A stretch of 64,000 nt of DNA from Achromobacter seleniivolatilans (GTDB taxonomy: Bacteria; Pseudomonadota; Gammaproteobacteria; Burkholderiales; Burkholderiaceae_B): the NCBI RefSeq assembly GCF_030864005.1, contig NZ_CP132976.1, positions 1,364,001-1,428,000 of the forward strand. Reading direction: 5' to 3'. How positions within the stretch are numbered: the first letter of the stretch is position 1; the number at the start of each line of letters is the position of its first letter. Both the position numbers and the translations under genes were made by a program. Below the pieces are notes generated by a model that ran no database searches, had not been told where the DNA came from, and saw only the letters and a list, made by a program, of their open reading frames with translations. Below, in pieces: positions 1 to 7,096 of this stretch.

Positions 1-367
1 TGGCGCTGGCAATCCCCTGGAATTCTTCGATCAAGTCGTATAGCGGACGCCACGGCAGCACAGCGCTGACCGCAATGCGCAGCTCCACTTCCCATCCGGT
101 GGCGATGCGTTTCACGCGGCATGCCAGGTCGTCCAATGACTGCAAGACATAGCGGCCATCTTTCAGCAGGGCTTCTCCCGCCGGCGTCAGCTGCGCGCGA
201 TGTCCGGTCCGGTCAAACAGCAACACATCCAAGCCATCTTCCAGCTTGCGTATGGAATACGTAACGGCAGACGGTACCTTGCCGAGTTCGCGGGCCGCTT
301 TGGCAAAGCTGCCGTGGCGGGCAATCGCGTCGACCAGGACGAGCAATTCAGGGGTGATAGGCTGCAT
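1..367 (-). CDS. LysR-family transcriptional regulator, N-terminal part (cut by window edge)
   Basis: Reading the minus strand from the ATG at 367 gives about 122 codons starting MQPITPELLVLVDAIARHGS. Residues 15-35 hold the typical LysR helix-turn-helix (FAKAARELGKVPSAVTYSIR) and the next part matches the LTTR linker and the start of the effector domain. The gene runs off the left edge, so the C-terminal effector domain is not visible. It is divergent from the pirin gene at 538, with a palindromic site between them, the usual LTTR arrangement; control of that pirin gene is inference. The effector cannot be deduced. Confidence 0.85.
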   Translation of the reverse strand, partial: MQPITPELLVLVDAIARHGSFAKAARELGKVPSAVTYSIRKLEDGLDVLLFDRTGHRAQLTPAGEALLKDGRYVLQSLDDLACRVKRIATGWEVELRIAVSAVLPWRPLYDLIEEFQGIASA

Positions 368-377
368 TCGAGGGCCG

Positions 378-392
378 TTCAAAATATTTGAA
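378..392. promoter_or_regulatory. Inverted repeat with T-N11-A form, candidate LysR operator
   Basis: TTCAAA-ATA-TTTGAA lies 11 bases before the LysR start and about 145 bases before the pirin start. The inner T-N11-A pattern fits the generic LTTR box. This is pattern evidence only. Confidence 0.4.
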
Positions 393-537
393 TGATTTCG
401 TCAAAATATAGCGCCAAACGCCGGGTCTGGCACGCGCAGAATATCACTCATGCCGGGGTTGCAGACAAACAGACAGGACCTTCAAGCCAAGCGCTGCACC
501 CCATAGATCATTCATATTATTGAAACAGGAGTCCACA

Positions 538-1236
538 ATGCTTACGATTCGCCGCGCTGCCGAACGAGGTCACGCCAACCATGGGTGGCTCGATTCGTTT
601 CACACCTTTTCGTTTGCCAACTACTACGACCCGGCTCACATGGGCTTCGGCGCGCTGCGCGTGATCAACGATGATCGCATCGCTGCCGGACGCGGTTTCG
701 GCACCCACGGCCACCGGGACATGGAGATCATCACCTATGTGCTGGACGGCGCGATTGCGCATAAGGACAGCATGGGTAGCGGCTCGACCATTCAGCCCGG
801 TAACGTGCAACGGATGAGCGCTGGCCGCGGCGTCATGCACTCCGAGTTCAACCCGCTGCCGGATACTGAAACGCACATGCTGCAAATCTGGATTCAGCCC
901 GACGTCACCGGCATTGCGCCGGAGTACGAAGAGCGCAGCTTCAGCGATGCGCAAAAGCGTGGCCGCCTGCAAGCCCTGGTATCGGCTGATGGCGTGGATG
1001 GTTCGATGAAGATTCATCAGGATGCGCGTTTGTACGGCGGCCTGTTCGACGGCGACGAATCCGCCGCTTTGACCTTGGCGCCGGGCCGCCGTGGCTGGGT
1101 GCATGTGGCCCGCGGCAGTCTGACCGTCAATGGCGTCGAACTGTTGGCTGGCGATGCTGCCGCGATCACGGATGAGAACCGTGTCGAACTGTCCGGTGGC
1201 AAGAACGCCGAAGTGCTGGTGTTTGATCTGGCGTAA
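538..1236 (+). CDS. Pirin-family cupin protein (YhhW-like)
   Basis: The 232-aa protein is a bicupin of the pirin family, whose bacterial members include quercetin 2,3-dioxygenases and redox-responsive cofactors. Metal-ligand motifs of the N-terminal cupin are visible: THGHRDMEIITY around residue 60 and AGRGVMHSEFN around residue 100. The ATG at 538 is chosen over a TTG at 520 because AGGAG sits 6-7 bases upstream of it. A strong hairpin follows the stop, and a second pirin gene starts about 100 bases later. The true substrate is unknown; quercetin is only the test substrate of relatives. Length matches E. coli YhhW. Confidence 0.9.
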   Translation: MLTIRRAAERGHANHGWLDSFHTFSFANYYDPAHMGFGALRVINDDRIAAGRGFGTHGHRDMEIITYVLDGAIAHKDSMGSGSTIQPGNVQRMSAGRGVMHSEFNPLPDTETHMLQIWIQPDVTGIAPEYEERSFSDAQKRGRLQALVSADGVDGSMKIHQDARLYGGLFDGDESAALTLAPGRRGWVHVARGSLTVNGVELLAGDAAAITDENRVELSGGKNAEVLVFDLA

Positions 1237-1244
1237 TGCCACGC

Positions 1245-1271
1245 GCCGGGCGGAGCAGGGCTCCGTCCGGC
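1245..1271 (+). terminator. GC-rich hairpin after first pirin gene
   Basis: Twelve-base arms GCCGGGCGGAGC / GCTCCGTCCGGC (one G-T pair) enclose a 3-base loop 8 bases after the stop. There is no T run, so it may pause or process RNA rather than fully terminate. Confidence 0.45.
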
Positions 1272-1335
1272 AGACTTAGAATCGGCCGTCAGGCCTTAAG
1301 ATGGCCGTTGGCCTACTCATGCGGAGCGCTCCACC

Positions 1336-2241
1336 ATGTCTACCTTGTCCGAAGCAGGCGAAAGCCAGATTGAAACCGTTGTAGTGCCGCGCACCAGCGA
1401 CCTTGGCGGTTTCTCCGTCTTGCGCGCCATTCCGTCGGCGCAGCGCCGCACCGTGGGTCCGTTCGTGTTCCTGGATCACATGGGGCCAGCCGATTTTGAC
1501 GTTGGGTCTGGCATCGACGTCCGTCCGCATCCGCATATCGGCCTGTCTACCGTCACCTATCTGTATGAAGGTTCGATGGTGCACCGCGACGGCGCGGGTC
1601 ATACGCAGACCATTTTGCCCGGGGAAGTGAACTGGATGACGGCAGGCCGCGGCATCGTTCACTCCGAACGCTCGTCGCCCGAAAGCCGTCTGGCTCCGCA
1701 GCGGCTCTGTGGCCTGCAGATTTGGGTTGGTCTGCCCAAAGAGCATGAAGAATCCGACCCTGGTTTCACGCACTACGGTCTGGATGCCCAGCCGGTTATT
1801 GAAGGCGAGGGCGTGCGCGCCCAGGTGGTAGCGGGCTCGTTGTTTGGTAAAACCTCGTCAGTCAAAACGTTGTCGCCGCTGTTCTATGGTGACCTTCAAT
1901 TGCAGGCAGGCGCCATCACGGTGCTTCCGGCTGAACATGTTGAACGCGCCGCCTATCTGGCGATGGGCACCGTCGAAATTGAAGGCCAGACATACGAGAG
2001 CGGACGCCTTGTTGTCTTTGCGCCGGGCAAGCCCGTGCAGATCCGCGCGAAGACGGCCGCGCGCTTCGCAGTGCTGGGTGGAGAGCCGTTGGACGGCCCG
2101 CGCTTTGTCTGGTGGAACTTCGTGTCCAGCAGCAAAGACCGCATTGAACAAGCCAAGCAGGACTGGCAGCGCACGCGCTTTGATCAGGTCGTGCCCGGCG
2201 ATGAAACCGAGTTCATCCCCTTGCCCGAACCGCGCGTGTAA
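1336..2241 (+). CDS. Pirin-family protein, full-length type
   Basis: This 301-aa pirin is longer than the preceding gene and carries the classic pirin N-terminal motif around residues 55-100: HPHIGLSTVTYLYEG, then H-D-x-x-G and GEVNWMTAGRGIVHSER, supplying the His/Glu metal ligands. A C-terminal pirin domain follows (GRLVVFAPGKPV; GPRFVWWNFV). The FVWWNFVSSS motif is typical of bacterial pirins. It is similar in fold but clearly not a recent duplicate of the gene at 538. Enzyme activity (quercetinase-like dioxygenase) or a protein-binding role cannot be separated from sequence. Confidence 0.9.
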   Translation: MSTLSEAGESQIETVVVPRTSDLGGFSVLRAIPSAQRRTVGPFVFLDHMGPADFDVGSGIDVRPHPHIGLSTVTYLYEGSMVHRDGAGHTQTILPGEVNWMTAGRGIVHSERSSPESRLAPQRLCGLQIWVGLPKEHEESDPGFTHYGLDAQPVIEGEGVRAQVVAGSLFGKTSSVKTLSPLFYGDLQLQAGAITVLPAEHVERAAYLAMGTVEIEGQTYESGRLVVFAPGKPVQIRAKTAARFAVLGGEPLDGPRFVWWNFVSSSKDRIEQAKQDWQRTRFDQVVPGDETEFIPLPEPRV

Positions 2242-2248
2242 ATAAGGC

Positions 2249-2272
2249 GCAGGCCGGAATGTTCCGGCCTGC
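2249..2272. terminator. Bidirectional terminator-like hairpin between convergent genes
   Basis: Perfect 11-base arms GCAGGCCGGAA / TTCCGGCCTGC with a 2-base loop lie between the pirin stop (2241) and the prfH stop (2279). Position between convergent genes supports a shared terminator, though T runs are weak on both sides. Confidence 0.55.
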
Positions 2273-2278
2273 TGTTCA

Positions 2279-2902
2279 CTACGTGGTTTTCAAGAGTTCA
2301 AAGGTTTCGCCTTTGAACACGCGCTTTGGACTTCCGCGTTCCACCTGGTGGTGGAATTGCCTGCGTTGCGCACGCTGTGCGGCTTGCAGTTCCTGATCGC
2401 GGTTGGCCAGACGGTGCGCAATCAACAGAACCGCAATGCGTTTGTTCGCATGTTGGCTGCGTTCGGTCTGCACCTTGACGGTGATGCCTGTTGCCACATG
2501 CGTTGCGCGTACCGCGGACTCCGTTTTGTTGACATGCTGGCCGCCAGGGCCGGAAGAGCGCGTCGTCTCAAAACGTATTTCACTTGCCAGGCTGGTTGCC
2601 GGAGTTTCACAACGCAATGCGCCGATGAACCAGTTCTTGCGTTGATGAGCAGGGCGGTACGGGCTTGGGCAGATCCATTGGATCGACCCTTCCCATTGCG
2701 CCGCCAAGGCATCTGCTCCAGCGCCATCCAGACTCAGCAGAACGGAGCGGAAAGTGCCCGCCCGGTTGCCGTTTTCAAGCTCCAAAACGTCGGCGCTCAA
2801 GTTGCTGGCTTGCGCTTCACGCAGCAGATACGCCAGCGCTTTGGCCACGGCAAGACAACATTCGTCTGGACCTTGCGCGGCGGATAACTGTAATAGCGCC
2901 AT
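2279..2902 (-). CDS. prfH: Peptide chain release factor H (PrfH)
   Basis: The 207-aa protein is a class-I release-factor homologue that lacks the codon-recognition domain. The peptidyl-tRNA hydrolysis motif GGQ is at residues 120-122 inside [20 protein letters not shown], followed by the basic tail HANKR and a C-terminal extension. The ATG at 2902 is preferred: it shares one base with the TGA of rtcB (TGATG), so the two genes are translationally coupled. A GTG at 2911 is the alternative. PrfH homologues encoded with a second RtcB act on ribosomes cleaved in the 16S rRNA decoding centre, releasing the stalled peptide so that the RNA can be resealed; that role here is by family and context. Confidence 0.92.
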   Translation of the reverse strand: MALLQLSAAQGPDECCLAVAKALAYLLREAQASNLSADVLELENGNRAGTFRSVLLSLDGAGADALAAQWEGSIQWICPSPYRPAHQRKNWFIGALRCETPATSLASEIRFETTRSSGPGGQHVNKTESAVRATHVATGITVKVQTERSQHANKRIAVLLIAHRLANRDQELQAAQRAQRRQFHHQVERGSPKRVFKGETFELLKTT

Positions 2903-4038
2903 CAGCAGCACCCCCCACGTGTTTTGTAAGTCAGCACGGGACGCAGCTTTGCCAGCACCGTCAGCAATCCTGCCTGTTCCATACTGGCAATGATGCTGTC
3001 GACAGGCTTGTAGGCCTCTGGCGCTTCTTCGTAGATCAGATGCTTATCCTGGCAGACTACATGGCTGCCCAGCTTGGTCCTGCTCAATTGCGCAGGGCTG
3101 TAACGCTTGACGAGCCTGTCTTTGCACTCGCTGCGCATCCATTTACGGCCCGCGCCATGCGCCAGCGAAAACAGACTGGCTTCGCTGGGAATTGGCGCCG
3201 CCAGATAACTGTAGTCCCCCCGCGAACCAGGGATAACGACCAGCCCCGTATCGGACGGCGTAGCGCCCTTGCGATGCAGCCAGCCGTTTTCGCCTTGAAT
3301 CGCGGCGGGCGTGACCAGGTTGTGGTGCACGTCCAGCACCTGCTGGCCGTTTGCTCCAAGCCGGTCCAGCATGCGGCGCGCAATCAGTTGCCGGTTGGCT
3401 TCTGCATACTGCAAGGCGCCGTCGTGTTGTGCCAGATAGTCCACGCAGTCGGCGCTGTCTTGAACGAGTCCCGCATGGCCGTGCCGATGGATGTGCTGTT
3501 CCAGAATCGATCCGCCCAAACCGCGCGAACCGCTGTGCACAAGCAGCACCAGTTGTTTCATATCCAGCTGCAATGCAGCTACAGCCTGCGGGTCGTAGAT
3601 ATGATCAATGCGTTGCAGCTCGGCAAAGTGATTGCCGCCGCCGATGGTTCCCAATGCCTGCTGGAATCCGACATTGGCGGGTGCCAATTCAGACACCAGG
3701 GTTTGCCACGCATCGTCCAATGGCGCGTCGATATTGCCTAGCCGCTTTTCAAGCTTTTCGGCAGGGCTCTTTCGAGCATCAAGGTCCGTCGTCCATAGCG
3801 CCATGCCGCAGCCGATATCGCCGCCTATCAAAGCGGGATACAAGCGTCCGGTCGAGAAAAAGGCGGCTCCCACCGGATAACCCCGGCCGGGATGGAGATC
3901 AGGCATTCCTGCAACGCGGCGCATGCCGGCAAGCTTGGAAGTGGTGTGTAGTTGTTGGATCGCGTTGCCTTCGATCCACGTGTCGTCCGAGGCGATGAGT
4001 GTCACGCTCTCGGACAATTGTTGAATGCAATTGCCCAT
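2902..4038 (-). CDS. rtcB: RtcB-family RNA-splicing ligase (RtcB2 type, paired with PrfH)
   Basis: This 378-aa Mn/GTP-dependent ligase joins 2',3'-cyclic phosphate to 5'-OH RNA ends. All key residues are visible: D74 and C77 (GGDIGCGM), N136-H137 (GGGNHFAE), H168 (HSGSRGLG), H239 (HHNLVT) and the guanylylated H294 (AHGAGRKW). It is about 30 residues shorter than housekeeping E. coli RtcB, as in the RtcB2 group linked to prfH. There is no rtcA cyclase or rtcR activator beside it. The start ATG lies inside a palindrome TGGAAATTTCCA (4038-4049), and the SD is weak (TGGA). The last codons overlap prfH. Confidence 0.93.
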   Translation of the reverse strand: MGNCIQQLSESVTLIASDDTWIEGNAIQQLHTTSKLAGMRRVAGMPDLHPGRGYPVGAAFFSTGRLYPALIGGDIGCGMALWTTDLDARKSPAEKLEKRLGNIDAPLDDAWQTLVSELAPANVGFQQALGTIGGGNHFAELQRIDHIYDPQAVAALQLDMKQLVLLVHSGSRGLGGSILEQHIHRHGHAGLVQDSADCVDYLAQHDGALQYAEANRQLIARRMLDRLGANGQQVLDVHHNLVTPAAIQGENGWLHRKGATPSDTGLVVIPGSRGDYSYLAAPIPSEASLFSLAHGAGRKWMRSECKDRLVKRYSPAQLSRTKLGSHVVCQDKHLIYEEAPEAYKPVDSIIASMEQAGLLTVLAKLRPVLTYKTRGGCC

Positions 4039-4232
4039 GGAAATTTCCAGATCAAGTCAAAGAAGGGCTTGATCTCATCGCGTGCGAACTCGCGCAGGCA
4101 TGCCGCAGCCAGCGGAGCGCGGCGGCAAGCGCAGACGCGTCTATGCCGTCGGGCCCAATAGGTGGGGCCGTGCGAGTGCAGCGAATGAGAGACCCTGTGT
4201 GGCAGGTCCGGGCCAAGGCAATGCGAATGGGC

Positions 4233-4249
4233 GCTGTAAGGCTTACAGC
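4233..4249. promoter_or_regulatory. 17-bp palindrome, candidate operator of rtcB-prfH
   Basis: GCTGTAAG-G-CTTACAGC is a perfect 8+8 inverted repeat with one central base, between the 12-codon ORF and rtcB. One-base spacing suits a dimeric repressor better than an RNA hairpin. No binding protein is identified. Confidence 0.4.
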
Positions 4250-4267
4250 AAGAAAAATTCGATCTAG

Positions 4268-4306
4268 CTAGGCGCGGCCTGCAAGGCGGGAAGTTTGTTT
4301 TTGCAT
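4268..4306 (-). CDS. 12-codon ORF with optimal ribosome binding site (possible leader peptide)
   Basis: Minus-strand ATG at 4306 encodes MQKQTSRLAGRA and a TAG stop. A full AGGAGG (4315-4320) lies 8 bases upstream, the best SD in this part of the window and much better than that of rtcB itself. It could be a leader peptide that gates the downstream rtcB-prfH message, or the relic of a gene that lost its body. Coding is inferred only from the SD and start; the peptide has no recognised family. Confidence 0.4.
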   Translation of the reverse strand: MQKQTSRLAGRA

Positions 4307-4495
4307 AATGATTTCCTCCTGTGCAGTGGTGTTGGGATAGGGAACGCTGCGTGGTGAGCGTTGCCGAACAGGCGCCACTCTACCACCGGATCTGGAACGG
4401 CGCGGCCTCCACGTATTAAAAATGAAGTGGCGTCCATGCTTGCGGCAAAAATACGTCTGCATTACGCCACAAACCGTGTGCTGGCAGCCGCTGCC

Positions 4496-5272
4496 TTAGC
4501 GTCCGCGAGCGAAGGCTTGCTCGCGCCGTTCTTCCAGCGCTTCGCGGCGGATGAAGTCGCGCACAAAGTCGTTGGCGGGGTGGTGGTGCAGGTTGTACGG
4601 CGTATCCCACTGCGCGATGCTGCCCTTGGCCATCACGCCAATGCGGTCCGCAATGGCGAAGGCTTCGGCCTGGTTGTGGGTGACCAGGATGGCCGTGTGG
4701 CCAGTGGTCTTCAGAATGTCGCGCACTTCAAACGCCAGGCGTTCGCGCGTGTCCACATCCAGGTTGGAGAACGGTTCGTCCAGCAGCAGTAAATCGGGCG
4801 AGGGCGCCAAGGCCCGCGCCAGCGCTACGCGCTGTTGCTGGCCGCCCGAAATCTCGTGCGGATAGCTGTTGGCGGCGTGCGCCAGACCCACCAGTTCCAG
4901 CATTTCTTCGACACGGCGGGCACGGTCCGCGCGCGGCAGCTTGCGCAGACCAAACGCCACGTTCAGCGCCACCGAGAGGTGCGGAAACAAGGCGTAGTCC
5001 TGAAACATCATGCCGACCCGGCGCAGCTCAGGCGGCACCTGTTCGGTTGCCGAAGAAATGACGGTGCCGTCCAGCAGGATGCGGCCGGCGCGCACGGGTT
5101 CAAAGCCTGCGATTGCGCGCAGCACGGTGGTCTTGCCGCAGCCGGACTCGCCCAACAGGCAGCCGATGTGCCCTGTTGGCAGGCCCAGCGTCAGATCCTG
5201 CACCACGGCTTTTAAGCCGCCCGGGGTGTCGTAGGCAAGAGAGAGTCGATCGATTTCTAACAGATCGGGCAC
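4496..5272 (-). CDS. fbpC: Ferric-iron ABC transporter ATP-binding protein (FbpC-like)
   Basis: The 258-aa ATPase energises iron uptake at the inner membrane. Walker A GESGCGKT is at residues 41-48, the Q-loop MMFQDYALFPHL near 88-99, the signature ISGGQQQR at 141-148, Walker B LLLLDEP near 161-167 and the H-loop VTHNQAEA after it. The GTG at 5272, giving MPDLLEIDRL, is chosen as start because it lies 5 bases after the permease stop; an open frame further upstream is only the overlap with that gene. At 258 aa it is about 90 residues shorter than typical FbpC, so the C-terminal TOBE-like regulatory domain is absent. Confidence 0.87.
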   Translation of the reverse strand: MPDLLEIDRLSLAYDTPGGLKAVVQDLTLGLPTGHIGCLLGESGCGKTTVLRAIAGFEPVRAGRILLDGTVISSATEQVPPELRRVGMMFQDYALFPHLSVALNVAFGLRKLPRADRARRVEEMLELVGLAHAANSYPHEISGGQQQRVALARALAPSPDLLLLDEPFSNLDVDTRERLAFEVRDILKTTGHTAILVTHNQAEAFAIADRIGVMAKGSIAQWDTPYNLHHHPANDFVRDFIRREALEERREQAFARGR

Positions 5273-5277
5273 GATGA

Positions 5278-6948
5278 TCAATGTCCCATTTTCAGATTGG
5301 TGCGCGCCAGCAGGATGACGGGCAATAGGCCGGCCAGTACGATCGCCAGCGCGGCGACGGCGCCTTCTTCGTAGGTGCCGCGAGCGGCCTCGGCGTAAAG
5401 CCATGTGGCCAGCGTGTCGAAATTCATCGGGCGCAAAAGCAGGGTGGCAGGCAGTTCCTTCATGGCGTCCACGAACACCAGCAGGGCGCTTGCAGCCAGT
5501 GCTGGCCGCAGCAGCGGAAGGTGTACGCGGCGCAAGGTGCCTGCCGAGCTTTCGCCCAGCAGCCGCGAGGCCTGTTCCAAAGACGGGGGAATGCGCGCCA
5601 GGCCCGCTTCCAGTGCCCCGGTGGAGATCGCCAGAAAGCGGATGACATAGGCGCAAACCAGCGCGGCCATCGATCCCATCAGGAAGAGGCCAGTGCCGCC
5701 AAATACCTTGGCCACGGCAGTGTCGATCCAGACGAAAGGCGTGAGCAGGCCGATCGCCAGCACGGTGCCGGGCACGGCGTAACCCAGGCTGGCAATTCGT
5801 GCGCAGGCGCGTCCCGGGTTGAAGGTGGCGCTTTCGCGCATGGTGCGTCCGGCCCAGGCCACGATCAGTCCGCAGAGCAAGGTAACGATGGTGGCGCTGA
5901 ACGCCACGATCAGCGTGTTGCTCAAGCCGTTGATCAGTTGGTTCGACACCCCGCCGACCAGATGCAGGCGCTTATAGGTTTCAAAGATCAGATAGACCGC
6001 CGGCGCGACAAACCCCAGCAGCACGGGTATCCAGCCCAGCACCATGGCTACCACCGCGGCCGTCCCGCGCAGCCGGCGTGCTTGCATGGGGCGCATGCGT
6101 TGCGTGTTGGCGTAACGTTGACGCTTGCGGCCGTGGCGTTCCAGCATGATCAGACCGATCACGATGGCCAGCATGGTCAACGCGATTTGCGCGGCGCCCG
6201 CCAGATCGGAACGGGTGACCCACGTGGTGTAGACCGAGACGGTCAGTGTTTGCACGCCCAGAAATTCGGATGCGCCAATGTCGTTCAGCGTCTCAAGCAA
6301 AGCCAGGCTGACGCCCACGACGATGGCTGGGCGGGCCAGCGGCAGTGCGACGCGGAAGAAGACAGCCACGCGCCCGGCACCCAGCGTGCGGGCAGCTTCA
6401 AGCAAGCTGGCGGCCTGCGTCATGAACATGACGCGGGTGCTCAGGTAAACATAGGGGTACAGCACAAAGCCCAGCACAAAAATTGCGCCGTAGATCGAGC
6501 GCAAGTCCGGCAAACGGAATTGGCGGGGGCTGTCGTAGCCCAGCACGGCGCGGATCGCGGTCTGGATCGGGCCGATGGGGTGCAGCAGGTCCAGGTAGGC
6601 AAACGCAATGATGTAGGTTGGCACCGCCAGCGGCAGCAGCAATGCCCAGGTCAAGATCCGGCGGGTGGGAAATTCGTAGGCAGTGACGAGCCACGCGGCT
6701 CCCGTGCCCAGCAGCGTGACCATGACGCCGACGCCTGCCAGCAAGATTGCGGTGTTGGCCAGGGCCTGGGGCAGCACGTAGTTGGCCAAGTGCTGCCAGT
6801 GCGCCAGGTTGCCATCCAGCGCCCACCAGCCCAGCGTCAGCACAGGCGCCAGTACGGCCAGCGCAATCAATGCGGCGCCGGCCAGCCAGCCAGCCCCGCG
6901 TTCAGTCCAGCGCAAACGCAGCGGCCGGGGCAAGGATTCAGTGTGCAT
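5278..6948 (-). CDS. fbpB: Ferric-iron ABC transporter permease, fused double-domain (FbpB-like)
   Basis: The 556-aa inner-membrane protein has about twelve hydrophobic segments in two homologous halves, each with a binding-protein-dependent transport EAA loop (for example EAARTLGAGRVAVFFRVALPLARP in the first half and EQASRLLGESS in the second, shortened here to fit). Such fused permeases are typical of the Fbp/Sfu/Afu Fe3+ systems. It sits between the binding protein upstream, separated by two hairpins, and the ATPase immediately downstream. Confidence 0.88.
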   Translation of the reverse strand: MHTESLPRPLRLRWTERGAGWLAGAALIALAVLAPVLTLGWWALDGNLAHWQHLANYVLPQALANTAILLAGVGVMVTLLGTGAAWLVTAYEFPTRRILTWALLLPLAVPTYIIAFAYLDLLHPIGPIQTAIRAVLGYDSPRQFRLPDLRSIYGAIFVLGFVLYPYVYLSTRVMFMTQAASLLEAARTLGAGRVAVFFRVALPLARPAIVVGVSLALLETLNDIGASEFLGVQTLTVSVYTTWVTRSDLAGAAQIALTMLAIVIGLIMLERHGRKRQRYANTQRMRPMQARRLRGTAAVVAMVLGWIPVLLGFVAPAVYLIFETYKRLHLVGGVSNQLINGLSNTLIVAFSATIVTLLCGLIVAWAGRTMRESATFNPGRACARIASLGYAVPGTVLAIGLLTPFVWIDTAVAKVFGGTGLFLMGSMAALVCAYVIRFLAISTGALEAGLARIPPSLEQASRLLGESSAGTLRRVHLPLLRPALAASALLVFVDAMKELPATLLLRPMNFDTLATWLYAEAARGTYEEGAVAALAIVLAGLLPVILLARTNLKMGH

Positions 6949-6976
6949 GCTTCAAAGTCGATCGCATCAATGGCAA

Positions 6977-7010
6977 GGCCTGTTCCCTTTGATAAAGAAG
7001 GGAACAGGCC
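6977..7010 (-). repeat. 13-bp perfect stem-loop between fbpA and fbpB
   Basis: GGCCTGTTCCCTT and AAGGGAACAGGCC enclose an 8-base loop in the 148-base gap between binding-protein and permease genes. With no T run, it is best read as an mRNA-stabilising or partial-termination element that keeps the binding protein in excess. Confidence 0.6.
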
Positions 7011-7053
7011 CTCGCGGAGGCGGTATGCGCCGCCCGCGCGTATGTTACTGCCG

Positions 7054-7090
7054 CAGGGATCAGCGCGCCCGGAAAGCGCGGTGATCCCTG
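7054..7090 (-). repeat. Second hairpin directly after fbpA stop
   Basis: Arms CAGGGATCA (7054-7062) and TGATCCCTG (7082-7090), with inner GCGC/GCGC pairing, start 6 bases after the fbpA stop on the minus strand. No T run follows. Confidence 0.55.
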
Positions 7091-7096
7091 GGTTTA

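Larger units (their letters stand above)
4039..4495 (-). other. Leader/intergenic region upstream of rtcB-prfH
   Basis: These 457 bases between the fbpC stop and the rtcB start hold no long gene. On the minus strand they contain a 12-codon ORF with a perfect SD (4268-4306), a 17-bp palindrome (4233-4249), then about 190 bases without recognised features before rtcB. No clear terminator for fbpC with a T run is seen. Confidence 0.6.

Noticed and set aside
2665..3741. A 358-residue open frame on the plus strand over rtcB
   Set aside because: It is antisense to rtcB, has no recognised motifs and is the usual high-GC shadow frame.
4150..4400. Sigma-54-type promoters upstream of rtcB (GG-N10-GC near 4375 and TTGGCCCGGACCTGCC near 4205)
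   Set aside because: The first lacks the TTGC half of the -12 element and the second has spacing one base short; no rtcR activator gene is present.
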